This document shows positions 47,313-54,570 of a stretch of DNA of 64,000 bases, piece by piece (position 1 is the stretch's first letter; every line of letters begins with the position of its first letter). The notes below the pieces were generated by a model. It did not search any database. It was given only the letters and a program-made list of their open reading frames with translations, and was not told where the DNA came from. A program made the translations under genes and the position numbers. The stretch comes from Coriobacteriia bacterium (GTDB lineage Bacteria; Actinomycetota; Coriobacteriia; Anaerosomatales; JAAXUF01), in contig JAAXUF010000001.1 in the NCBI GenBank assembly GCA_013336165.1, positions 124,001 through 188,000 on the forward strand. Reading direction: 5' to 3'.

Positions 47313-48062
47313 CTACATAAACGTCATCCCGCCGTCGATGGCAAGAGTCTGACCCGTGATATATGCGGCCTCGTCGCTAGCCAGAAACGCGACGGCTTTT
47401 GCGACGTCGGCCGGAGCGCCGAGCCTGGCGAGCGAGATCTGCTTGATGATGGCCTCCCGCGCGGTTTCCGAAAGCGCGGCCGTCATGTCTGTCTCGATAA
47501 AGCCTGGGGCCACGGCGTTGACGCGCACGCCTCTCGATGCAAGCTCTTTCGCCACAGACTTAGTCAGGCCAATGACGCCGGCCTTCGCTGCCGCGTAGTT
47601 CGCCTGCCCGGCATTGCCGATGAGCCCTATCACGGATGTGACGTTGACGACTGCGCCGCTGCGCTGCTTCATCAAGTGGCGTGTGGCCGCACGAGTGACA
47701 TTGAAGACGCCGGTGAGGTTGGTGCCGATAACGGACTCCCAGTCTTCGTCACTCATGCGCACCAGAAGCCCGTCGCGGGTGATGCCGGCGTTGTTGACGA
47801 GTATGTCCAGCCCGCCGAGTTCTCGCAGCGTCGCTTCGATAAGGCCCGTGCACGCCTCAGGATCGCTGACATCGGCCTGTACTGAGATCGCTCGTGACCC
47901 GTTCTCTCGAATCCGCCGAACGATGTTCTCGGCGGCATCAGCCGATCCGGCATAGTTCACGGCCACCGAGGCTCCGCTAGCACCCAGCAATTCGGCGATC
48001 GCCGCGCCTATTCCGCGCGAAGCACCCGTGACGAGGGCTACCTTTCCGGTCAGATCCGCCAC
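47313..48062 (-). CDS. fabG: 3-oxoacyl-ACP reductase (FabG)
   Basis: NADPH-dependent short-chain dehydrogenase, second step of elongation. The 249-residue protein has TGASRGIG at residues 12-19, NNAG at 90-93, and the catalytic Ser143, Tyr156 and Lys160 in [23 protein letters not shown] 48062 is one base after the fabD stop, with GGAGGTG upstream. The C-terminal [13 protein letters not shown] is typical. Confidence 0.96.
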   Translation of the reverse strand: MADLTGKVALVTGASRGIGAAIAELLGASGASVAVNYAGSADAAENIVRRIRENGSRAISVQADVSDPEACTGLIEATLRELGGLDILVNNAGITRDGLLVRMSDEDWESVIGTNLTGVFNVTRAATRHLMKQRSGAVVNVTSVIGLIGNAGQANYAAAKAGVIGLTKSVAKELASRGVRVNAVAPGFIETDMTAALSETAREAIIKQISLARLGAPADVAKAVAFLASDEAAYITGQTLAIDGGMTFM

Positions 48063-48063
48063 T

Positions 48064-48981
48064 TCATGCCACCTCCCCAACGATGATCTCCAGGTCCGAG
48101 GACTCGACCGCGAAGGCGGTCAAGCCTTCCACCCGCCGAGCCAACCCGGAAAGCACGGTGCCGGGTCCGGACTCAATGACAGTTGTAGGACCATCCGCTA
48201 AGAGCGCCACCATGGCCTCAGTCCACCTTACAGGGGAGGTGATCTGAGCGCGAAGCCGCTCTCTGATTCGCACTGCATTGGTCTCGGCGACGGGATCAGT
48301 GTTCTGTACCACCGGGATGCGCGCGTCGTTGAACTGCGCGCCGGCGAGAAGGTCAGCAAACGCCTCCTGCGCGCCCAACATGAGCGGTGTGTGAAACGGG
48401 CCGGCGACAGCCAGAGGCACGACCCTCTTTGCGCCCGCTTCCGTCAGGCGAGGGCTTGCTTCTTCAAGTCCTGCAAAACGCCCCGAAATGACAACCTGCC
48501 CCGGGGCGTTGTCGTTGGCGATCCAGATATCTGCAATCTCCGCGACGGCGGCAGACGCCTGAGAAGCAGTCAGCCCCAGTACTGCCATCATACCTCCGGG
48601 GTTATTCTCGGCGGCCGATGCCATGAGCCGGCTCCGTTCGACAACCAATTCAAGTCCGGCTTCCGGCGAGAACACTCCCGCCACCGCCAGAGCCGCCAAC
48701 TCGCCGAGAGAATGGCCTGCCACCGCAGACGGCCGGATGCCGCAGTCCAGAAGCGTGAAGCCCCATGCGATGTCGACGAGATAGATAAGCGGCTGCGCGA
48801 CGCGGGTATCCGCGAGCGCTGAAACTGGACCCTTGGCCGCAATCTTGCGCAACTCGAGACCTGAAAGTGCCTCAGCAGCGTCCAAGAGCCGATCGAGCGA
48901 ATCGAAATCGGGGACGTTGTCCAACATCCCGGGACGTTGTGAGCCCTGGCCCGGAAAGATGAGTGCGCTGCGTGCGGTCAC
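48064..48981 (-). CDS. fabD: Malonyl-CoA:ACP transacylase
   Basis: Loads malonyl groups onto ACP. The 305-residue protein begins with LIFPGQGSQ and has GHSLGELAALAVAG with nucleophile Ser91. A conserved Arg lies in VERSRLMASAAE, and the catalytic His is in AVAGPFHTPLM near residue 196. The start is GTG at 48981 overlapping the fabK stop (GTGA). Confidence 0.96.
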   Translation of the reverse strand: MTARSALIFPGQGSQRPGMLDNVPDFDSLDRLLDAAEALSGLELRKIAAKGPVSALADTRVAQPLIYLVDIAWGFTLLDCGIRPSAVAGHSLGELAALAVAGVFSPEAGLELVVERSRLMASAAENNPGGMMAVLGLTASQASAAVAEIADIWIANDNAPGQVVISGRFAGLEEASPRLTEAGAKRVVPLAVAGPFHTPLMLGAQEAFADLLAGAQFNDARIPVVQNTDPVAETNAVRIRERLRAQITSPVRWTEAMVALLADGPTTVIESGPGTVLSGLARRVEGLTAFAVESSDLEIIVGEVA

Positions 48982-49934
48982 GCCTGTACCCGATGCGTCA
49001 GAGTAGCAAGACGTTGGATCACCGATTCGGCCTCCGTGGCTATTTCGGTGATGATCTCGGCAGCCGGTTGGATCCTTCTTACGAGCCCCGCCACCTGCCC
49101 CGCCATGAGAGAACCCATCTCGATGTCGCCCTGACGCATCGCCAGAGCAAGTCTGCCCGTGCCGAGACGATCGATCTCGTCCACCTTGTTGTCGCGATCG
49201 AGTTCCTCGATCTGCCTCGAAAGCTTGTTCTTGAGGACCCGCACCGGATGGCCGGTGGAGCGGCCGGTGACCACCGTGTCTCTATCGCCAGCCTTCAAGA
49301 CGCGCTCCTTGACCGCCATGTGGATGGTGCACTCCGTGGCGCACATGAACCTTGTACCCACCTGCACACCTTCCGCACCCAAAGCCAGAGCCGCCGCCAA
49401 TCCCCTGCCGTCAGCGATGCCGCCGGCGGCGATGACGGGAACGTTCACCGCATCGACGAGCTGCGGAACCAGAACCATCGTCGTAAGTTCGCCGATGTGT
49501 CCTCCGGCTTCCATACCTTCGCCGATGATCGCGTCGGCACCTACCGACTCAAGGCGTTTCGCGAGAGCGACTGAGGGTGCGATCGGAAGTACTTTGATGC
49601 CGGCGTTCTTGAGTGCCGGCATGTACTTGCCGGGGTTGCCTGCTCCCGTCGTTACGACTCGCACGCCTTCTTCGATGACCATGGCCACGAGTTCATCGAT
49701 GTGCGGAGTCAGCAGCATGAGGTTCACGCCGAACGGGCGGTTCGTCAGTGTCTTCGCGTTGCGAATCTCAGTCCGCAGGACTTCCGTGGGCATCTGGCCG
49801 GCGCCGATGATTCCGATGCCACCTGCGTTGCTGACGGCGGCGGCAAGTTCAGCCGTCGCCGTCCAAGCCATGCCGCCCTGAATGATCGGGTATTCGATGC
49901 CCAGCAACTCAGTGAGCCGAGTATGAAGCGCCAT
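48978..49934 (-). CDS. fabK: Enoyl-ACP reductase II (FabK)
   Basis: FMN-dependent enoyl-ACP reductase, last step of each elongation cycle. The 318-residue protein follows the pneumococcal FabK pattern closely: GIEYPIIQGGMAW, PFGVNLMLLTP, VRVVTTGAGNPGKYM, GEGMEAGGHIGELTTM, and VIAAGGIADGRG. It also has VQVGTRF and the C-terminal GSLMAGQVAGLV. It lacks the cysteine cluster of its paralog at 45945-46904. No FabI is present in the window, so this is the likely main reductase. Confidence 0.94.
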   Translation of the reverse strand: MALHTRLTELLGIEYPIIQGGMAWTATAELAAAVSNAGGIGIIGAGQMPTEVLRTEIRNAKTLTNRPFGVNLMLLTPHIDELVAMVIEEGVRVVTTGAGNPGKYMPALKNAGIKVLPIAPSVALAKRLESVGADAIIGEGMEAGGHIGELTTMVLVPQLVDAVNVPVIAAGGIADGRGLAAALALGAEGVQVGTRFMCATECTIHMAVKERVLKAGDRDTVVTGRSTGHPVRVLKNKLSRQIEELDRDNKVDEIDRLGTGRLALAMRQGDIEMGSLMAGQVAGLVRRIQPAAEIITEIATEAESVIQRLATLTHRVQA

Positions 49935-49935
49935 G

Positions 49936-50943
49936 CTAGGAGACCTCCTCGTTCGGAACAGCCATCGACCATCGCAACGTTGCAGCGCCCCACGTGAGGC
50001 CCGCGCCGAATCCGACCAGCGCGATCAGGTCCCCGGGTTGTAGCTTCCCGCGCGAATACAGTTCATCGAGCGCAAGCGGTATCGAGGCCGCCGACGTGTT
50101 TCCGGTCATGGAAATGTCGTTGTACACCCGCGACTCGTCCATGCCGAGACGTTCCTCGACGGTGTCGGTTATCCGCTTGTTGGCCTGGTGCGGAATCAGC
50201 CACGCAAGATCTTCGACCGTGTGGCCGGACTGCTCCAATGCTTCGAGCGTAACCTTGGGGATCGCTCGGACGGCGAACTTGTAGATTTCGTTGCCGGCCA
50301 TTCGAAGATACTGCAGCCCGGCATGCAGGCCATCTTCCGTAAGAGGGACTGCCGAACCGCCGGCCACTACGGTAAGCAGATCGGACCCTGATCCGTCGGC
50401 ACCCAAGACGATGGAGAACACTCCGGGTTCGCCTGATGCCTGAAGAACCACTGCCCCTGCACCGTCGCCGAACAGGATGCAGGTCGACCGGTCTGTGAAG
50501 TCCACGCGTCGTGTAAGCGCCTCAGCACCTATCACAAGGACCGTCTCGGCCCTGCCAGATTCGATCATGGACGTTGCCGTGTGCAGAGCATAGATGAAAC
50601 CTGTACAGGCCGCATTGATGTCGAAGGCCGGGCACGTGAGGCCGATCTTGTCCTGGACGATACATGCCGTCGAAGGAAAGAACCTGTCCGCGGTTGCGGT
50701 TGCCATAATGAGCATGTCGACTTGATCGCGAGGTACCCCGGATCTCGCCAGCGCACGCTCTGCTGCGCGTGCGGCAAGGTCCGATGTGGCTTCTCCGGGG
50801 GCGACCATGTGGCGTTCTCGAATCCCCGTCCGCGAGACGATCCATTCGTCAGACGTGTCAACCATGCGCTCGAGATCCTGGTTGGTGATTATGGCCTCGG
50901 GCAGGTAGGAGCCGGTCCCCGTGATCGAAGCATAACGTGTCAT
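49936..50943 (-). CDS. fabH: 3-oxoacyl-ACP synthase III (FabH)
   Basis: Starts fatty acid synthesis by condensing acyl-CoA with malonyl-ACP. The 335-residue protein has Cys113 in INAACTGFIYAL, a catalytic His in WLIPHQANKRI near residue 251, and Asn in MTGNTSAASIPLALDEL near 281. The ATG at 50943 has only a weak ribosome-binding site. It lies 107 bases after plsX, where a weak TACACT -10-like sequence (51015-51020) could give extra transcription. Confidence 0.95.
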   Translation of the reverse strand: MTRYASITGTGSYLPEAIITNQDLERMVDTSDEWIVSRTGIRERHMVAPGEATSDLAARAAERALARSGVPRDQVDMLIMATATADRFFPSTACIVQDKIGLTCPAFDINAACTGFIYALHTATSMIESGRAETVLVIGAEALTRRVDFTDRSTCILFGDGAGAVVLQASGEPGVFSIVLGADGSGSDLLTVVAGGSAVPLTEDGLHAGLQYLRMAGNEIYKFAVRAIPKVTLEALEQSGHTVEDLAWLIPHQANKRITDTVEERLGMDESRVYNDISMTGNTSAASIPLALDELYSRGKLQPGDLIALVGFGAGLTWGAATLRWSMAVPNEEVS

Positions 50944-51050
50944 TGTGAGGTGATCATCCCTGTTCTCTCGGGAAGTCGCACAGCTTGCGTAACGCGAGCA
51001 TGCAACATCGGCGCAGTGTACACGACCTCATCAGGAGCAAGAAGAACCGG

Positions 51051-52055
51051 TCAGTCTAGTTTCGCGATCTTCTCGGCGACACGCTCGGTCAAGCCCCCCC
51101 GCACGGCCTGTGCGGCAACACGGATTGCGTTTGCCACGGCGGTTGCGTTGGAGGAGCCATGCCCGATGATACAGACACCTTTTACCCCTAGAAGCGGCGC
51201 GCCACCGTACACGTCAGGGTCGAGACGATGCTTCATGTCGGAGAGCGCAGGCTTGAGAACCGCCGCCGCAAGACTCAGGATGGGTGTTGAGGTCATCGCC
51301 TTTTTGATCTCGCCGAGCAGAACCTTGCTGGTTCCTTCCAGCAGCTTCAGTGCGACGTTTCCAGTGAACCCATCGGTGACGATGACGTCACAGGCGCCGT
51401 TCATCAGATCGCGCCCCTCAACGTTGCCGACAAAACCCGCGACGTGTTCGCTCATGAGAACGTGAGCTTCTTGTGCGAGCTGAGAGCCTTTGGTGGACTC
51501 CTCGCCGATATTGAGCAACGCGACGCGTGGAGCCGGCACCGAGAGCACTACAGACGCATAGACGGCGCCCATCCCGGCAAACTGCACCAAGTCTTCAGGC
51601 TTGCAGTCGGCATTCGCGCCCACATCGAGAAGTACGCATGGGATGCCGACGGTTGGAATCACGGTTGCGATAGCGGGACGCCTCACGCCGCGAATGCGGC
51701 CCATCACAAGAGTTGCGGCCGCCATGGCGGCCCCCGTCGAACCCGCAGAGAAGAACGCATCGGCGTGCTCGTCGGCAACGAGGCGGCAGCCCACGACGAT
51801 CGACGAGTCCTTCTTGGAACGTACGGCGCTCGCAGGGTGCTCGTCCATGGCGATGACTTCTGTTGTCGGGACGGCTACTACCTTGTCCGAATGCCGTTCC
51901 GCGAAGGGCGTGATCACTTCGTCAGATCCCGTGAGAACGATCCGGATTTCAGGGTCGCTTGCGAGTGCAAGTTCTACGCCCGACAGGATCTCGGAAGGAG
52001 CTCTGTCGCCGCCCATTGCATCTACAACAACCGTGACCGGGCACACTTGGCTCAT
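51051..52055 (-). CDS. plsX: Phosphate acyltransferase PlsX
   Basis: Converts acyl-ACP to acyl-phosphate for phospholipid synthesis. The 334-residue protein has VVVDAMGGDRAPSEI near residue 9, DAFFSAGSTGAAMAAAT near 99, LLDVGANADCKPEDL near 141, IGEESTKGSQLAQEA near 186, and TDGFTGNVALKLLEG near 230. The ATG at 52055 has GAGGAGGG upstream. It links rpmF to the fab genes, a classic arrangement. Confidence 0.95.
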   Translation of the reverse strand: MSQVCPVTVVVDAMGGDRAPSEILSGVELALASDPEIRIVLTGSDEVITPFAERHSDKVVAVPTTEVIAMDEHPASAVRSKKDSSIVVGCRLVADEHADAFFSAGSTGAAMAAATLVMGRIRGVRRPAIATVIPTVGIPCVLLDVGANADCKPEDLVQFAGMGAVYASVVLSVPAPRVALLNIGEESTKGSQLAQEAHVLMSEHVAGFVGNVEGRDLMNGACDVIVTDGFTGNVALKLLEGTSKVLLGEIKKAMTSTPILSLAAAVLKPALSDMKHRLDPDVYGGAPLLGVKGVCIIGHGSSNATAVANAIRVAAQAVRGGLTERVAEKIAKLD

Positions 52056-52118
52056 GAGCCCTCCTCGTTGTATCTGTTCACGCCGAAGGGCGAAGATGTG
52101 CTTGGCCCAGCAGAGGAA

Positions 52119-52295
52119 CTAGTTGGTCTCGATGATCTCTTTGCCGTTATAGAAACCACACGTCGGGCACACGCGATGCGGCACCTTGGGCTCGTGGCAC
52201 TGCGAGCAAAGCGAACTTGCTGTCGCTTCCAGGCTATGGGATGAACGACGCGAGTTGGTCTTCGCGCGGCCGGTCTTTCGCTTCGGGACAGCCAT
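52119..52295 (-). CDS. rpmF: 50S ribosomal protein L32 (zinc-ribbon form)
   Basis: A 58-residue large-subunit protein starting MAVPKRKTGRAKTNSRRS. It has a four-cysteine zinc ribbon, Cys30, Cys33, Cys43 and Cys46. The zinc-independent paralog type would lack these. The ATG at 52295 is the family start. A palindrome and a long inverted repeat lie just upstream, at the head of the rpmF-plsX-fab unit. Confidence 0.96.
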   Translation of the reverse strand: MAVPKRKTGRAKTNSRRSSHSLEATASSLCSQCHEPKVPHRVCPTCGFYNGKEIIETN

Positions 52296-52357
52296 GTTCC
52301 TGGGTCCTTCCGTTCTCAGCGCCAAAGGGCGCAGATCAATTGGTTTACCATACTTGA

Positions 52358-52374
52358 ATCACACGAGGTGTGAT
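52358..52374. promoter_or_regulatory. 17-base palindrome upstream of rpmF-plsX-fab (candidate operator)
   Basis: The + strand reads ATCACAC-GAG-GTGTGAT, with seven-base perfect arms and a three-base centre, 62 bases before the rpmF start. The symmetry and size fit a dimeric helix-turn-helix repressor site. Its position ahead of the phospholipid and fatty-acid genes suggests lipid control, but it does not match any operator consensus I can recall with confidence, and no regulator gene is adjacent. Confidence 0.5.
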
Positions 52375-52414
52375 GGTATCACGCGATGCGATGTATGTGT
52401 AGAAGCTTGATACC
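52375..52414. repeat. Inverted repeat adjoining the palindrome
   Basis: GGTATCA (52375-52381) is repeated as TGATACC (52408-52414), 26 bases apart, immediately next to the 17-base palindrome. It may form a long-loop hairpin in yceD-rpmF read-through RNA, or a second, looser protein site. Confidence 0.4.
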
Positions 52415-52431
52415 ACGATATTTCAGAAACG

Positions 52432-52980
52432 CTATTGAGATGAGCCGGCACTATCCTGATCGACGAGAGTCCTGAGCGCCGAGAACGGATGCCCGGGCGC
52501 CCCGTCGCCTCTCCCGCAACCGCATGTCCCTTCGTTGAGATCCGCGCCGCACTCGAGACATATCCCCGCGCAGTCCTCGGCGTGCAAGGGTGCGAATGGC
52601 GCATCGAGCACCAACGCGGCGAGCATGGCCGGGGCGAGGTCTACCGTTTCGTCGGAGTTGATGTACTCGACTTCCTGTTCCTCCGGCACGTCACTGTCTT
52701 TGCCGGGAAACACATAGAAACCCTCGACCTCGCCATTGATATCGAGAGGAAACTCGCAGAGGCACCGAGCGCACGTTGCGACCGTGGGCAGCGAAACGCC
52801 ACCGTAAGCGACGATGGCTGTTCCTGTGTGAGTCACTGTGATTTCGTACTTCGCCGGGCCGCGGACAATGAACTCCTCCGCACCCACCGTCAAGTCGTCT
52901 ACTTGCAGTTCACCTGACACGACAACGGTGGCGCCCAGATCTCCGAGAATCGGCGACACATCAACAAGACACGCTTCCAT
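52432..52980 (-). CDS. yceD: YceD/DUF177 family protein
   Basis: A 182-residue DUF177 protein, the conserved partner of rpmF; plant and bacterial members influence 23S rRNA accumulation. It carries Cys70/Cys73 (TCARCLCEF) and a second cluster Cys137, Cys141, Cys144, Cys153 and Cys155 (CAGICLECGADLNEGTCGCG), probably metal-binding. ATG 52980 has GAGGCGAGGG upstream; the longer frame overlaps the coiled-coil gene. It is the last gene before rpmF, separated by 136 bases holding the palindrome. Confidence 0.9.
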   Translation of the reverse strand: MEACLVDVSPILGDLGATVVVSGELQVDDLTVGAEEFIVRGPAKYEITVTHTGTAIVAYGGVSLPTVATCARCLCEFPLDINGEVEGFYVFPGKDSDVPEEQEVEYINSDETVDLAPAMLAALVLDAPFAPLHAEDCAGICLECGADLNEGTCGCGRGDGAPGHPFSALRTLVDQDSAGSSQ

Positions 52981-53023
52981 GCCCTCGCCTCTCTGAAGTC
53001 TCTTTGCGATATTCGTCAGTACG

Positions 53024-53482
53024 TTACTGGCGCTGCGAGAGCTTCCCCTGGAGACGGTCACGGCCACGCTGGACGGCGGTGAGCAGCTTACCGAGGTTCA
53101 CCTCAAGGTTCGCCATCATCTCGTCAGCGTAGTCTTCGGCGCCGAGACGAATCTCACGCTCTTGGGTACGGGCCTTGTCGAGAATGTCGGCGGCTTGCGA
53201 CTCCGCAAGCCGAACGACTTCCTGTTCGCTTGCAATCGAGTGCGCCCGGTCACGAGCCTCTTCCAGAATGCGGTTGGCTTCTTTCTCGGCTTCTTCCAGC
53301 ATCTCCTGGCGCTCCTTGACGATCCAGCGCGCCTGCTTGAGTTCGTCGGGGAACTGAGCCCGGATCTCGTCAATGATCTCGTAGACCTTGTCCGGGTCGA
53401 CCATCTTGTTGCTCGTGAAAGGTACTCCACGCGCGTTGTCAATTGTCTCTTCGAACCGGTCGATCAGGGCCATGATATCCAT
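53024..53482 (-). CDS. SepIVA/DivIVA-like coiled-coil protein
   Basis: A 152-residue, highly charged protein. The N-terminus (RFEETIDNARGVPFT, then VYEIIDEIRAQFPDELKQA) resembles what I recall of mycobacterial SepIVA, a septation factor with a DivIVA-like domain. From about residue 55 it is a long helix rich in Glu, Ala and Arg (EEAEKEANRILEEARDRA), often misannotated as ATP synthase subunit b. Position next to yceD and coaD matches actinobacterial synteny. It is shorter than SepIVA by roughly 90 residues. The ATG at 53482 has GGGAGG seven bases upstream. Confidence 0.75.
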   Translation of the reverse strand: MDIMALIDRFEETIDNARGVPFTSNKMVDPDKVYEIIDEIRAQFPDELKQARWIVKERQEMLEEAEKEANRILEEARDRAHSIASEQEVVRLAESQAADILDKARTQEREIRLGAEDYADEMMANLEVNLGKLLTAVQRGRDRLQGKLSQRQ

Positions 53483-53494
53483 CAGACTGCCTCC

Positions 53495-53986
53495 CTAGCA
53501 GGTGCTTTTCATCTTCCGGGCGAGTGCGTCGCATACCACATCAGGAACCAAGCCACGAACAGACCCGCAGTGCGCTGCAATTTCCTTCACTGCTGAGGAG
53601 CTCAGGAACATGAACTCCGGAATAGCCATGATGAACATTGTCTCAATCTCCGAGTTCAGACGCCAATTGAGTGCGGACATCTGAAACTCGCGCTCGAAGT
53701 CGGTCATGGCCCGCAGACCCTTGATGATAACCGAAGCATTCATCTCTCGAGCAAAATCTACCAACAGCGTATCAAAAGATATGACCGAAACGTTAGGAAG
53801 ATGAGCGGTTGCCGCCCTAATGAGCGCAACACGTTCTTCTGCGGTGAAGAGAGGGCCGCTTCCTTTGCCTTCCGAATGCGCGACTCCAACAACCAGCTCA
53901 TCGAACAGCGGCGCGGCTCTTTCGATGATATCAAGGTGGCCGGAGGTCACAGGGTCGAACGTGCCGGGCACGATGCCACGTTTCAC
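53495..53986 (-). CDS. coaD: Phosphopantetheine adenylyltransferase
   Basis: Penultimate enzyme of coenzyme A synthesis. The 163-residue protein starts with the nucleotidyltransferase motif GIVPGTFDPVTSGHLDIIERA (His18 of the TxxH motif), has GLRAMTDFEREFQMS near residue 90, and ends with MFLSSSAVKEIA near 128. The start is GTG at 53986 overlapping the rsmD stop (GTGA), with AGGAG upstream. Confidence 0.96.
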   Translation of the reverse strand: MKRGIVPGTFDPVTSGHLDIIERAAPLFDELVVGVAHSEGKGSGPLFTAEERVALIRAATAHLPNVSVISFDTLLVDFAREMNASVIIKGLRAMTDFEREFQMSALNWRLNSEIETMFIMAIPEFMFLSSSAVKEIAAHCGSVRGLVPDVVCDALARKMKSTC

Positions 53987-54570
53987 GACGCTCCTGTCCC
54001 CTTCTCATAGACGGCTATGTCGACTTCGGTAGTACCATACCTCTTACGCCATTCGAGTTGGAAATCTTGCGCCCATAGAGGCTCGATCCCAACCGCATGT
54101 TCGAAAACGACGACGGCCCCATCTTGGATTCGACCATGCATCGCCAGTGCCGAAAGCAACCCAGCGACTACTTCCTGCCCAAGTCTATACGGCGGGTCGA
54201 GTAGAAGCAATGTGAATGGTCCACCCGGAATTGCGTTTCGTGTCGCCAAACCAATCGCGTCACCTGCAACGATGCATGCGCGAGTTCCGACTCCCAATAC
54301 CGTCACATTCGACCGAACCGTCATCACGGCTGCGGAATCGAGTTCCACAAAGGTTGCGGAGGCGCACCCGCGCGACAGTGCCTCTAGGCCCAGAGCCCCG
54401 CTGCCCGCGAACGCGTCCAGAACCGCCCCTCCGGCAAGGCCGGGTCCCAGTCGGGAGGTCAGTGCCGAGAACACCGCCTCTCTGACTCTATCCGAGGTGG
54501 GTCTTGTAGTGTCCTGCCCGCGGGGAGCCTCCAGGTGGCGTCCGCGCAGACTTCCCGAAATGATCCTCAT
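53983..54570 (-). CDS. rsmD: 16S rRNA (guanine-966-N2)-methyltransferase
   Basis: Rossmann-fold methyltransferase acting on 16S rRNA. The 195-residue protein starts MRIISGSLRGRHLEAP, has VLDAFAGSGALGLEALSRG near residue 51 (SAM site) and the catalytic LLLLDPPYRLG near 124. ATG 54570 overlaps the recG stop (ATGA). An upstream GTG at 54591 would overlap recG more. Confidence 0.94.
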   Translation of the reverse strand: MRIISGSLRGRHLEAPRGQDTTRPTSDRVREAVFSALTSRLGPGLAGGAVLDAFAGSGALGLEALSRGCASATFVELDSAAVMTVRSNVTVLGVGTRACIVAGDAIGLATRNAIPGGPFTLLLLDPPYRLGQEVVAGLLSALAMHGRIQDGAVVVFEHAVGIEPLWAQDFQLEWRKRYGTTEVDIAVYEKGTGAS

